64,000 nt of DNA from Dipteris shenzhenensis (lineage: Eukaryota > Polypodiophyta > Polypodiopsida > Gleicheniales), in the NCBI GenBank assembly GCA_047967505.1, contig CM106540.1. One strand, written 5' to 3'. Under the pieces are notes generated by a model. The model was not told the DNA's origin and ran no database searches. It worked only from the letters and a program-made list of their open reading frames with translations. Numbering within the stretch: position 1 is the first letter of the stretch; the number at the start of each line of letters is the position of its first letter. Below, in pieces: positions 12,001-27,349 of the stretch. The translations under genes and the position numbers were made by a program.

Positions 12001-12712
12001 CTCGAGAGAACCACAAGTCAATGTCAGAGTGACAGTCATGTTCATTGTGGATTGGAGATCACATGCTGAGCCAATGCACGAAGTCATAGCTACAATGAAT
12101 CCTTTATCAAAGAGGCACATCCTGAGATGGGGAACCTTGACCAACACATAATCACAGACATTAACATCACCTAATGGAGAAATATGGGCGTTTCCTGAAT
12201 GAGGCAATGGCTTGTGTCTTTAACTGGTTTTCAAACTCTCAGTTCCATTAAACAAAAATGTGCTAGGCATGAGAAGCAACACCACTGCGACGTCCAAAAG
12301 GCCCATTTCACATGTTTGCAAAAGGTTGAACCTTGGAGCCTTGAAAGCAAGGCTTTATCTACCTTTTATAATATGCACAAAGTGACTTGGTCATGTTCAC
12401 TTCATATTGAGATGCTTTTAACCAAAAGTAAAATACCATGGACGCCTGCAGCAATCCAAATAGTGAAATTTTACATTCTGGGGTGTGCACGGGTGGATTC
12501 ATCTGAGCTTACAGATGTAATGAAGATGGACTGCAAACTATAACTAAATTGAAAATAGGCCACATCAGGCCAGTGATGATATTTGGTCATCTTTAAAAAA
12601 TTGACACAGATCACATTTCCTCAAGAAAAGCTTAACAGCATGAAGTAACATAATGGCCAAAAAAAAGGAACATTAAGAAAGGTGTGCTGCATAAACCTCT
12701 TCCCCATAAATC
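9018..12712. other. Intergenic, no supported gene
   Basis: About 3.7 kb between element E and the 3' end of the dehydrogenase gene. Open frames at 9929-10162 (minus) and 10301-10558 (plus) show no family signature. A CT microsatellite lies at 10804-10827, with a looser CT/TC-rich stretch from 10764. Nothing else could be identified. Confidence 0.5.
10804..10827. repeat. (CT)n microsatellite
   Basis: Uninterrupted CT run of about 24 bases, preceded by an imperfect CT-rich tract from 10764. Confidence 0.9.
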
Positions 12713-15730
<3,018 letters not shown>

Positions 15731-15898
15731 TCAAAGAGGCGAAAGGAAAAACTCTCAGGGCGGGAGCTGAGAGCGCAACGGGTGGATAGAGTCGCAGGAG
15801 CGGGACGATATAAAGGCGAGCGGGAGGGTAGAAGCTGCAGGACTGGAGAAAGAAACGGACATGAGCACTATGGCGCTTTAGGGGTAGGGGAGGCAGGC

Positions 15899-16126
15899 CT
15901 AGGAGGAAGGATCAAAGGGAAGTTTAATCCACCATAGCCAGGGAGCCAAATCTGGAGCTAATGTTGAAGGGACAAGGAGAGAAGGCATGCAAGGGAGAAA
16001 GAAGCTTAATGCGGCATAGGCGGGCTTTGGGAAGCAGATTAGAGCGCCGAAGGTCAAGAACAAGATGAAGAAGATGATGAAGGTATAGTTAGTGTGTGAT
16101 AACCAGGGATCCAATTCCTCCGCCAT
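15899..16126 (-). other. Possible upstream ORF in the GDH 5' region
   Basis: A 75-codon frame starting MAEELDPWLSHTNY and continuing with a strongly hydrophobic stretch (about residues 15-45). It lies 222 bases upstream of the GDH start on the same strand. If transcription starts above 16126 it would be an upstream ORF or an alternative small membrane peptide; if it starts lower, it is only promoter DNA. No family was recognised. Confidence 0.2.
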
Positions 16127-16248
16127 AGCCAGAGCTCAAAACAGCATGGACGAAGAGAGTTGAAATCAGTAATCTGAATGATGTAGAGGCAGCTTTATCT
16201 TTTATCTACCTTTGACCCACGCACCCGCAAATAGCGGCGTGACTCGCT

Positions 16249-16297
16249 TACGTGGCGGTCTGCCTAGCTTCCACGTCATCAGGATCACCCACGTAGG
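16249..16297. promoter_or_regulatory. Cluster of three ACGT-core motifs upstream of GDH
   Basis: TACGTGGC (16249-16256), CCACGTCA (16271-16278) and CCCACGTAGG (16288-16297) fall within 49 bases, in a locally GC-rich patch about 570-620 bases upstream of the GDH start codon. ACGT cores of this form are known binding sites of plant bZIP factors (G-box/ABRE type). A weak TATA-like stretch (GATAAAAGATAAAG on the minus strand, about 16193-16208) lies between this cluster and the gene. Regulation of GDH by this cluster is inferred from position only. Confidence 0.35.
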
Positions 16298-16500
16298 CGG
16301 TGGAGGACGCGGCAAGCCGGCGTCGCCACCCACTCAACTAGTGTGGTGTGGGGCCCTTGCACCATGCTGGATGGAAAGTATAACGTTCTGCCCCGTCCCT
16401 AGATACTACCTACGTTTTTTATTCGAGTTTTCAATTTTCTTTCAAGACCCAATATCCCTTGGCAATATTCAAATCCATCTAGTTTCTCCCAATCTAAAAT

Positions 16501-16604
16501 TGTGCAAGGATTAAGGTGGAATGGATTCCCTATTTATGTGCAAGGATTAACGTGGAATGGATTCCCTATTTATGTGCAAGGATTAAGGTGGAATGGATTC
16601 AATG
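16501..16604. repeat. 36-base tandem repeat, about 2.9 copies
   Basis: Units starting TGTGCAAGGATTAAGGTGGA at 16501, 16537 and 16573, nearly identical (one C/G difference in the middle unit). Confidence 0.9.
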
Positions 16605-19331
16605 TGTGGGGGGCCATACTATCCCATGCACTATTATGATTAACAAACCATTATGGTTGAATGTCAATTTGTATTCTCCACCTAATTTCTTAAGAGGATA
16701 GTTCCCCTTTTTGGTTTGAGTGCATTCAATGCTTTCTTATAGTATTAACAACTTTAACTCTATTTTGGGAAGACCCCATCGCCTTTCATAACACCATGTC
16801 ACCCAAACCAGGAAAGCTAAAATCCCTTTAATTAGTTGAGCTGGAAGAAAAGAGGGAAATGAGAGAGGTTTATGAAAATGATAGGGTTCCATCAACACTA
16901 GGCAAATGAGAGGGTCTATCAACTAAGGCAGCTAAAAATCATGTTTAAATATAAGCTCCTTTTTTCTACACACCCTTTCTTTTCCTTTATTGCCCCATGC
17001 AATGGCTTGCTAGCTTGGGTCCTATGTATATGCATTGCTCCCTTCCCAAGATCTTGTCATTCTCCACAATGAAAATCATCCTAATGCTATGACTTGCAAA
17101 ATGATTTCAAATGTCCTTTTGTGTGCTAGGGACGTGAACTCATGTTATTGTAGTCAAGAGGAGTAATTTCAACACCATCCCTAATCTACCATTGGTCATC
17201 CCACATTCTTCAAAATAATCATATGGTGGATACAACTATAGTATAGGGGATATTTACATGTAATTAAAAACGACGACCCTTTTACTATGCATATTCTCCA
17301 ATAGTCATGGTGCGCGTGTCATCCTACAACGGGTCTATTCAATTCCTTTAGAGTGAAAATTGTTTTAGCTAGCCATGGAGGGCTACATTGTGACTAGAGG
17401 AAGAAAGATATATGCTCATGGTAGTTTCTTGTGTTAGCATTTGATAAAGCTATCAATTTTAATTAGAGGAGGGTGGTCATTCCCCAAAAGACCACAATGC
17501 AAATTCACGGATGGTTCATTATGTATCTTATCTTCGGCAATCTATGATTCAAAAACGTTTCCTTCCTGCACATGACCTTTCTTTGTGAAATCAACTTTTC
17601 CTTGCATCTAATCTTCTTGGATTGTGACACATATATGTAGAGGCACAAGTTTTTGAAGCCTAGACCTAATGCACTTTTTAAATTGAACTTAAACACGTTC
17701 TTCCTCATCATGGTTATGATCCCCACAAAACGTGTGCATCCCCATGATTTCTTCTACAAAAACAATGAAATCCATAGGGGATTCACTTGCATGTTGCACG
17801 TTTAATGTCACACATTTTTGTGTTCTTTGCTCAAAACTTCAAATATATTTACTTGATCTCTACCTCTTGCTCATGCATTCTTACAAGTCTTCATGTGAAA
17901 TTCGTTGTACTTAGTATAAATCCCAAGTCTTCATGTGAGGTTCTTTGTACCTAGTATAAATCCCAAGTCTTCTCGCAAAATTCTTTGTACGTAGTATAAA
18001 TTGCATCTTTGTTTTAGTGGGAATATTGGTTTTGCAAATAACAACTAGCCAACCATGGATAACATTCCTTTTCAAAGCACTTTTTTTAGAAAAGTGCAAG
18101 TTGTCACTACCTTATCTTATCTTAAAATTGTCTAGTAGACGATAAGCCTAAGACAATCATTGCCAATACCATAATTGGATTTCCACTAGTTAAGGAACTC
18201 ATGTAGATTGGATGCACTCTTTATGGATGCTTGCAAAACACTTTCTCTTTGACTAGTCTACCATGTATTACTATGAAATCTTGTAGTTTTCCTTCCAAAG
18301 AATCTATGGCTCTCATTTTGACTACAAAAATCTTGATGTAGATGGAAGTTTGTTCAACTATGCATTTTTTTTTCCATGTTTGGATTTCAAAATGAATATT
18401 ATAGTTCAAAATAGCTAATGTTTTGAGCGTAACCATTAAAGTACTCATACTTATGGTCTCATTTAAATTGTTATGATTTATAATGATAAACGTTGCACAA
18501 GTTTCCCATATCCATCCCTTTTATTAATTAGAATATACAAAATGGTATGCCAAGTATAGTAAAATGTTTAACATAGGCATCCTTACAAATTCACATGTTT
18601 TGACTAATTACCTTGATATTATTTTTGCAAGACAAAGTGTCTTTGATTGAAGGCATACAATATATATGATTGACACTATGTGGAATTTTGGATTCACCAT
18701 CTTATCAAGTGGAATATGTACCACAAGTGGAGATACACATCAACAATCGCCATAGTTTCAGCACTAACATGTGAGAATATTTGTTGGCATTCCACTTCAA
18801 AGTGGACATTACCAAGAGAGAATCATATCAAACATGCCAAAAAGAATCTTAGAAAGAGAAGGAACCAGCTAAAGCTTAAGAATACTTCAAAAAATGTCAA
18901 CTCTTTTTGTAACACTGAAAGCAATATCAATTGACTTCAAGATGATGTAAAAAATTCCTAGGTGGGAAGCATTAAAACTCTTGATTTTATTCTCTTGTCC
19001 TTTAAAAATTCATCCCAAATTAGACTTATCTTTTGCATCCATAATATTTATTCAATTGGACTCATTCATGCTTACACATCATGTTGCAACTAAAATAGTA
19101 TTTATTGTTGTGAGCCTATTTAAAAACCTTCCTATTGGTGTTTACCCTAATATTGTGTCTTTTTAAAAGGGGATTATAATATTTAATACAATGATTCATA
19201 TTTTTGTAGCCCCAAGGGTTCTTCCAATTAAGAAACATATAAGGAAACCTTATTGTTATCATTATCTAATCGATAACTAAATAAATAATGTACATTGCCT
19301 TATTAAGGCTTTTAATGATATGAGATGAAAA
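16605..19331. other. Intergenic, no supported gene
   Basis: About 2.7 kb of AT-rich DNA before element C. Open frames here are short and carry no recognisable motif. The only structure seen is the short tandem repeat at 17884-18003. Confidence 0.5.
17884..18003. repeat. 40-base tandem repeat, three copies
   Basis: Units beginning CAAGTCTTC at 17884, 17924 and 17964, each followed by a TTCTTTGTAC-like and a TAGTATAAAT-like segment; the third unit is the most diverged. Confidence 0.85.
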
Positions 19332-19501
19332 TGTGGGGGTTAAAGGTCATTGTGCCTTTACCTCGATTATGTACAATACTCAAACACATATATAAATGAA
19401 TGAAAAAGAAGATTAGGGTGTTCTGCACCCACCAAAAACTTGTGTGGCTCTCTGTTTCTCTCTCTCCCTCTTCCGTTCTGCTTTCGTTGAGAGCACTCTC
19501 A
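19332..19501 (+). repeat. 5' LTR of element C
   Basis: Starts TG and ends CTCTCA, just before the primer binding site. The first 47 bases match 30427-30473 with a few differences. An LTR of 170 bases is at the short end for copia elements. Confidence 0.75.
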
Positions 19502-19503
19502 AC

Positions 19504-19516
19504 TGGTATTACAGCC
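19504..19516 (+). other. Primer binding site of element C
   Basis: TGGTATTACAGCC, a slightly mutated match to the sequence complementary to the 3' end of initiator-Met tRNA (TGGTATCAGAGC), two bases after the LTR end. Confidence 0.7.
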
Positions 19517-20958
19517 TGGGATCTAGCTGAGCGTGTGTGAATGCTTGGAAGCTCAGTAGCTCTGTGGGAGGAAGAAGAAGCTCTGTGGGACGCTTTGTGG
19601 GTGACTTTACTTGCATCCGAGTGCGTAGAGACCTTGAAGGAACCTTTGAAAAAGTCACTTCGGTTTTGCAAAGTGGTTTTGAGAGCCTGTTAAGTGTTTT
19701 CAAAAAGTCGTTTTTAAAGCTTTTTCCTGTTTCGTTTGACAACAGAGACTCTGTATTGCCTTGTAGAGGCAACCATTTCCTGATTTTGGTGTCCATTTTA
19801 CTTTAGGAGCTTGGAAACACCTTTCATTCTTGAATTTGGAGTCATTTTGTTGGATTTCTAACTCATTGTGTCAGTTTCAACGTTTTTTTGCCCGGGTGTT
19901 GGAACTCAAGTTTGGAGCAACGATTTGCAGATCTGTCAGTTTCGGTGGACTCAAGAGGTCCTAAAACTTCTACGTTGCTCATCATTCGCACTCCGGTGGA
20001 GTTTACAAATAGTTCAATTTCCAAAAACGTTTTTCAGTCCGTGTGTTGGACCTAGTGATTAGGACCACGGTTTCCAAAACCATCTATTCCATTGCATTCC
20101 CGATGCCTAAAAACCCCTACCTGTCAGTTCTTGCACGATTCGGTGGAGTATTTTCAAAGTTATAGATCTCTATGTATTTGATTTCGTCTCTCTATTATGC
20201 ATTTTTTATTCTAAGGTTTTGAAACCTTAGATTTATGCCACATGGCAATGGATAAGTATTGACTCCCATTTCTTAGTCATCGGTTGGAATTTTGGAGTTC
20301 CAGCAGAAGAGAGATATTTGCAGATTGTCTTGCTAAGTTCGATTATGCAATGGCACCCATGTTTTGAGGCATCTCAGGTTCTATTTTTAGTAGCGGTCAT
20401 TGCCATGGGACCATGATTTCTTGAGCATACCTTATGCAGATCACTCTGGTTGCAGTTTGAGTTGTGTGCACTCATTCGTGGTGTGCATTGGGTTGCAACG
20501 GATGATATATAAGCCATTTGGATGCATTGCGATCCTTATTAGATGCACTAATAGGCCCAAATTACCTTGCGGGATGCTATTTTTATGGATGCTTTGCACA
20601 TGGATGCTATTTTATGCTGAGGGATAGCTTTGACACATTGCAGTTGATGCACTGATAGTGTTATGCTCTCTTGGATGAGATATTGTTGATGCATATGACC
20701 ATGGATGGTATTTATGCTTGAGCCATTTGGCACTTATTGGCATTTTGGATTGCCATTGTAGTTGGCATTTTCTTTTAGGCCAGATTTACTCATATGGATG
20801 GATAGTGCATGCACATGGGTTAGTTGTATCTTTTGATGCTTTGAGCTTTGAGTTTTGGTGATATTTCACTCTATTGTGACATACACATTTGGGTGCACCT
20901 AGTATTTAGTGTGATTCTCTCTTGCAGGCACTAGCATTTGGGATTTTGCTTTATTTGC

Positions 20959-21850
20959 ATGGCATCCTCTTCCATGTCTGAAAAGGAGTTTTTCAGCATT
21001 AAGAATTTTGATGGGACAAACTTTTGTTTTGTGGAAAGAACAGATAAGGGACGTGCTTATTCAAAAGAAGTAGATAAAGCCCTTGCAAGGGATTGCAGCT
21101 ATGTCCACAGATGAATCGAATGACAGATGCATTGGCAAAGTCTACCATTAGACTTCATCTTGGGGAGACAATTTATTTCATAGTAGTCACTGAAAAGTCT
21201 ACAGAAGCTTTATGGAAAAAGCTATGTGCTACATATGAGAAAGAGACTGCCTCAAACAAAGTCTATCTCATGAAGAGATTGTTTGAGTTGCACATGAAGG
21301 AGGGAGTATCCATAGCTTTGCACTTGAATGAATTTAATATCATTTTTAGTCAACTTTAAGCTCAAAAGCTGAATTTTGATGCGGAAATGAGGGTAATATT
21401 TCTCTTATGCTCATTACCATCCTCATGGAATACTTTCTGTACTACTATCAGTAACTCTGCACCTGGTGGAGTATTGAACTTTGATGATGTGGTTGGTAGC
21501 TTGTTGGCCGAGGAGATTAGACGGAAGTCAATGGAAGGCACCAAGCAAGATGCAGCCTTAAATGTGCAAAGGGGCAAATCACAGTCCAAGGGGAAGTTTC
21601 AAGAAAGAGGAAAGTCCCATAGCAAGTTCAAGGCACAGAACATTGAGTGTCACTATTGTGGCAAGAAGGGCCACATGAAAAAGGATTGCTACAAGCTTAA
21701 AAGAGAGCAAAAGAATAAGAAAAAGAATGCAAGTTGGGGTGCAAATCAGAAGGGAGAGAGTCCAAGGGAGGACAAAGGAAAAGTGAAGATCGAGAAGATC
21801 AATGCAGTCACACATGATAGTGACAATGACATTCTCTTCATGTCTAGTTT
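20959..21850 (+). pseudogene. gag of element C
   Basis: Starts MASSSMSEKEFFSIKNFDGTN at 20959. An extra base near 21030 shifts the frame, and a short internal deletion follows near 21085. Gag continues with ESTEALWKKL-type and LFELHMKEGVSI motifs at 21180-21350. An in-frame TAA sits at 21357. The frame is then open from 21360 through a basic linker to the CCHC zinc knuckle CHYCGKKGHMKKDC (about 21650-21690), which is intact. Confidence 0.85.
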
Positions 21851-23721
21851 ATCTGTAGAGTTGCTTACCACTTCAGATGATGCATATTCGCAGGATTGGA
21901 TTTTGGATTCTGGTGCTTCATTCCATGTTACTCCCCATAGGGAATGGTTCTCCACTTATGACAGTGGAAAGATAGGTTGTGTGCATCTTGGAAATGACTA
22001 TGCATGTGACATAGTGGAAGTAGGTGACATAAAGTTTTCTTTTGCAAATGGGTCTGCATTTATTTTGAAAAATGTGAGACATGTGCCTAAGTTGACCAAG
22101 AGTCTCATTTCAATGGGTCAGCTAGATGATGCTGGTTTTCAGACCAACCATCTTTGGTTCTAGGAGTTGGAAAATTCAGAAGGGCTCTATGCTTTTGGCC
22201 AGGGGTGCCAAGTGTGGGACTTTGTATCCCTTGCATGTATCAGGGGTGTTTGATCATGTTGTAGCAATAACTGAGCAGCCAAGCACTTCTTTATGGCATT
22301 GCCGGTTGGGCCATATGAGCCAAAATGGGATGAAACTCTTATGCCGTTTTGGTTATGTACCGCATTTAAGTTTCTCTAATTTTGAATTTTGTGAGCACTG
22401 TCTCTATGGGAAGCAGACTAAATTAGCCCATAAAAGAAGGGGAAAAAAAGAGTTTGAAAAGCTTGATTTGGTGCATTTAGACGTATGTGGTCCCATGTCT
22501 ACACGGTCATTAGGCGGGGCTGAATACTATGTGACATTCATCGATGATGCAACTAGGAAAGTGTGGGCTTATGCTATAGCTCGGAAGAGTGATGTGTTCC
22601 AGGTATTTCAGAAATAGCTGGCCTTGGTTCAGAATCAGTCAAGTAGAATGCTTAAATGCCTACGTATTGACAATGGTGGAGAGTATCTCTCTCATGATTT
22701 CAGCATTTCTATGATACACATGAGATTAAGAGGGAGCTCACATCCCCTCATACTGCAGAGCAAAATCTAGTTGTAGAAAAGATGAACCGTACCATTCAAG
22801 AAAGGTTGCAATGCATGCTTTCCAATGCAAGTCTTTCTGGTGGTTTTTGGGCTGAGGCAATGAAGACCGTAGTGCACATGATCAATAGATCACCTAGTAA
22901 GAGGCATGGAGTGGCAAGAAGCCCTTTTACTCTCATTTGTGTATATTTGGGTGTGAGGCATATGCACATGTGCCAAGAGAGCTTCGAAAGAAGCTAGATC
23001 CTAAGTCTAGGAAATGCATCTTTCTGGGTTATGGTGAAAGTGGAGAGATGGGCTATTGTCTCTAGGATCCAGAAGCAAAGAAGATCATACGCAGCCATGA
23101 TGTAGCACTCAATGAGAAGAAGATGCATAAGGCACCCATGAGGGATGTGGAAATGAGGAGAATCACTTTCCAGGATGTGAATCCATCTGCATATGTTGAT
23201 AGACAGCAAGTTGTCCATGCACCACATGTGTAAGAAATGGTACCACCAAGTACTCCCATAGGTATACAATCAAGGGTAGATGATGGATCATCTATTGGTG
23301 GAAATGATGAGCCAAATGTGGCTGATATGCAGGTGGGACATCAAGCTGAAATGCCCTTGAGAAGATCATCTAGAGTGTCTAGACCGCCTGATAGGTTTGT
23401 TCCAAGGGTAGACTATGTGAAGCTTACTGATTGTGGGGAGCCTTCTTACTACAGAGAGGCTATGATGCGTGAGGATCAACGCAAGTGGGAGTATGCTATG
23501 CAATCAGAGATGAGTTCACTTATGAAGAATAAGACTTGGGACTTGGTTTCTTTGCCACATGGAAAGAAAGCATTGGCACGTAAATGGGTCTACAAGATGA
23601 AGGTCACAGGTGATGATGTGCTTAGGTACAAGGCGTGTTTGGTTGCTAAAGGGTTCAAGCAAGAAAAGAGTGTGGACTTTGATGACATATTCTCTCCGGC
23701 TGTGAAGATGACCACACTTAG
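21851..23721 (+). pseudogene. pol of element C, 5' part (protease, integrase, RT start)
   Basis: The protease motif WILDSGASFHVT (about 21899-21935) is intact. The pre-integrase stretch LWHCRLGHMS is followed by CEHCLYGKQ and the integrase core LVHLDVCGPMS and FIDDATRKVW (22470-22565); INRSPS and the RT start (RKWVYKM, VAKGFKQ, FSPAVKMTTL) follow. In-frame TAG codons sit at 22161 and 22615, another near 23064, and a TAA near 23231; there are also frameshifts around 22700 and 22990. The frame is cut at 23721 by the target duplication CTTAG of element B. Confidence 0.85.
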
Positions 23722-24072
23722 TGTGAAGATAGTGGGAGAGAAGGAAGGATCTCACTTGCAGCTTTCTCACATACACAATGGGGGAATACACACAAAGGTG
23801 GAGGCTGAAAATAGTTTTTCTCTTCTTAGTCGTGAAAGCCAAAAGAACTCTAGTACAAAGAAATAGAAGAACCCTATATGTGGGTCTCAAACCAAACTCA
23901 GCTAACTAAGGTGGCATACTAACTGAGCCACGAACTAGAGTACATAAGGATAGCTGTCATCCAGCTATTATTCATGGGCAGTGTACCAACCGCATCTGCA
24001 GCTAATAAGTCGGTGACATAAATGCACAACGGTCACCCTGGCATATCACGAGTGGAGCTCGATATCTCAACA
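23722..24072 (-). repeat. 3' LTR of element B
   Basis: 351 bases, bounded by the CTTAG target duplication on the left and by the purine tract (CTCCCCTCAAG on the plus strand, 24073-24083) on the right. Pairs with 28799-29150. Confidence 0.95.
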
Positions 24073-26065
24073 CTCCCCTCAAGCTCAATCCCAATTCCTG
24101 CACACCAAGCAGGTCTCTGAACTTGCGCAGCTTCTCTGCACCCAATGCCTTCGTGAATATGTCAGCTACCTGATCCTCTGTGCTGACATAAACTAGATCA
24201 ATAAGACCTAGTAAAACCTTCTCCCACACATAGTGATAATGTACCTCAATGTGCTTTGTTCTAGCATGATAGACTGGGTTATTTGCCAAGTGTATACTAC
24301 TCATGTTGTCACAATAAATGACAACTGGCCCATCTGTAGACTAATGCATATCATAAAGTAGCTTATGCAACCAAGCTACCTCACATGCAGCCATTGCTGC
24401 ACCCCTGTACTCAGCCTCTGTGCTCGACAAGGCAACTGTAGGCTGTTTCTTGCTGCTCCAAGTGACTGTAGCACTCTCAAAAGAGAACACATATCCACTG
24501 GTAGATCGTCTATCAGAAATACTACCAGCCCAATCAGCATCAGTGTATCCATGCAACTGTATCTAAACCCCAGCCTCATAAAATAGTCCATACTGCAATG
24601 TGGACTTCACATGCCTGAGTATCCGTCTAGCCGCATCGAAATGCGATTTCCTTGGAGCCTGCATAAACTGACTTACCAATCCAACAACATAGCTCAAAGT
24701 CATATAAATCAAACTTCCTACTATGTGCCTGTACATAGTAGGGTCTTCCAAAAGCTCACCTGCATCTGCGCTCAGCTTCACATTCTGCTCCAAAGGAACT
24801 GAAATAGGCTTACAGCCTATCATCCCATATTTGGACAGCATGTCCAATCCATACTGCCTCTGCAAGAGCCGTATCCCACTTGGTGATCTAATCACCTCAA
24901 TGCCTAAGAAATAACGCGGCTCCCCCAAATCCTTCATCTCAAACTTCTGCTTCAATAGCATTTTCACATGAAGGATATCTTCATCATTATCACCTGTGAT
25001 GATCAAATCATCAACATAAATGACAAGCAGCATAATACCTTTCTCTATTTTTCTCACATAAAGTGAGAAATCTGCCTTGAAAATCTGAAAGCCAATAGTG
25101 ACAAGATACTGTCCTATCTTGTCAGACCATGCTCTAGGTGCTTGCTTCAAGCCATACAAGGCTTTCTTCAACTTGCAAACAAACTCAGGATGAACAGCAT
25201 GAACATAACCTGGTGGCTGCTCCATAAAGACCTCTTCTTGCAAATCACCATGCAAGAAGGCATTCTTTACATCCATTTGATGTAAAGACCATCCCTTTGA
25301 TGCAGCCATAGCAATGACTGCTCTTATGGTTGCCATCCTTGCAACCGGACTGAATGTTTCTTCATAATCAATGCCATATGTTTGTGCATAGCCCTTGACA
25401 ACTAATCTTGCCTTGCATCTGTTCACAGACCCATCTACATTGTGCTTCACCTTATAAACCCACTTACAGCCAATTGCATTCTTGTCTTTAGGCAAAGGCA
25501 CCAACTCCCATGTAGCATTTGCTTCCAAGGCATACATTTCTTCAGCCATGGCTTTCTCCCATTTTTCTTTTCCCATGGCTTGCTCAAAAGAAGTGGGTTC
25601 TAGTTCATGTATCACTTTGACCATATAGGCATAGTGAATGGCTGTAAATCCATCATATTTCAGCCTATCCATAGGATAGCTAGCTCTAGTAGACCTGCAC
25701 AAAATAGGCTCACTTCCAGGTGCTCTCAAAACATCCCTGGTCTTCCTTACTCCAGGTGTAACAATAGAAGGAATACCCAACTCATCATCAATGCTCTGTT
25801 CTGAGCCACTGGATTCACCATCCACATAAGAGTGACCTGCATTCACATCAAACATGGGCTGATCTACCTTCTCTTTTCCTTTTTGCGATACCTGCATACC
25901 ACTATCTGCATTGCTTTGAGGAGATTCTCCTAATCTCAATCTACCTATCCATGGCGAAGTATGTGAACCACTACTAGAGGACACTGCAGGTCCACTAATA
26001 TTTTGTGATTGCTGTTGTGAATTTTGTGTAGCATTACCATTTTGTGCATCTACATCATCAATCAC
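24073..26065 (-). pseudogene. Reverse transcriptase-RNase H of element B
   Basis: The best preserved part of the element. From 26065 to 24563 the frame is open for 500 codons. It covers the integrase-RT linker, then KWVYKVKHN, VVKGYAQ, DVKNAFLHGDL, the catalytic IYVDDLIITGD (about 25010), EMKDLGEPRYFLGIEV and LIYMTLS. Two in-frame TAG codons (24563-24565 and 24341-24343) interrupt the RNase H half, which still reads [48 protein letters not shown] and DQVADIFTKAL. No frameshift was seen within 24100-26065. The one-base frame break that separates it from integrase (near 26085) is shared with element A. Confidence 0.92.
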
Positions 26066-26067
26066 AT

Positions 26068-27349
26068 TTACTGGTTTATACCAGCTGCTCTCTCATAAAA
26101 AACATCTGTGCTCACTGTAAACTTACGAGTAGAAGGGTTATAGCATCTATACTCTTTCTGTTGCAGAGAATAACCAATAAAGATGCACTTCTCAGTTTTT
26201 GGATCCAACTTGGACCTCAACTCATTTGGCACATGAACATAGGCAATGCAACCAATAATTTTCAAATGAGAAATATCTGGTTTCCTACTAGTATACATCT
26301 CCTCTGGTGTCATGCCATGTATTGCTGCAGTGGGAGTCCTGTTCATTATGTAAACTGCTGTAGCAACTACTTCAGCCCAATAATAATCTGGTAGGTCTTT
26401 CTCATTTAGCATGGCCCGAGATACCTCTCCTATATGCCTGTTTTTCCTTTCTGCAAGTCCATTTTGCTGTGGGGTATGACTGTGTGAATATTTTTGCTTT
26501 ATGCCATGCTCTTGCAGGAACCTTGCAAACTCATTTGAGAGGTACTCAATAAAAGTGACAAAATAATGACAGCCTCCAATAGATGTAGCTTTAGTAGTCC
26601 ACACATCAGAGTGGATTAATTCCAATGGCTTCTTACTCTCTTGAACATGTCTAGGAAATGGTTTCCTTGCCTATTTTCCAAATTGACAGGCTTCACATAC
26701 CTTATGCATTTCTGCAACCTTGAATTTAGGCAATCTTGCAAGAATATTGGGCCTGCATTGATTTCAGTCGCTGTACATTAACATGACCAATGCGTTTATG
26801 CCAGATATCAATATCTGCAACTACACCGATCCCATTTGCAAACATTGCTGCACTCAATTCAGGCATGTCCACATCCAACGTAAACATCATGCCCTTCTTC
26901 TTTCCTTTTGCTATCAAGCGACCGTTATTTTTCATATCCTCAACAAAGCATCCATGAGGATTAAATCTAACCTGCAAGCCCTGCTCAACCATTTGACCAA
27001 TAGAAACCAGGTTCTTGGTGATATTCGGGACATGAAATACATAAGACAGGTATTTCTTTTTCCCATCTTGCATAGACAAAGGAATTTTACCAATCTGCAC
27101 AATAGGATGTGTAGTATCATCACCAGTCTCCATAAATCCTAGCTTTTTCATTTTCCTTGCATCCTGCATCCATTCTGCATGACCTGTCATGTGGTTTGAT
27201 GCACCTGATTCAACATACCACACATCATTGCTTTCTTCTGCACTTGTCACAGAATGGGTCATGTGCTGCACCATAAACAAATGCTCATTTCTGTCATCAC
27301 CCTGTCTACTAGAGGATGCATAATTGCCTTGCTGCAATTTTCCATTCAT
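26068..27349 (-). pseudogene. Protease-integrase of element B, core deleted
   Basis: The protease motif reads VESGASNHM (about 27195-27220): the catalytic Asp of DSGA is replaced by Glu, while element A keeps Asp. The pre-integrase (IWHKRIGHVN) follows, and a frameshift near 26750 separates it from HSDVWTTKA. At about 26545 the sequence jumps from FVTFI to EYLSNEF, removing roughly 50 residues of the integrase core including the second catalytic Asp. The C-terminal half is open to 26068, with RKNRHIGEVSRAM and CIFIGYS. Confidence 0.88.

Noticed and set aside
16212-16514. 100-residue plus-strand frame
   Set aside because: Covers the GC-rich GDH upstream region and the start of a tandem repeat; no family signature.
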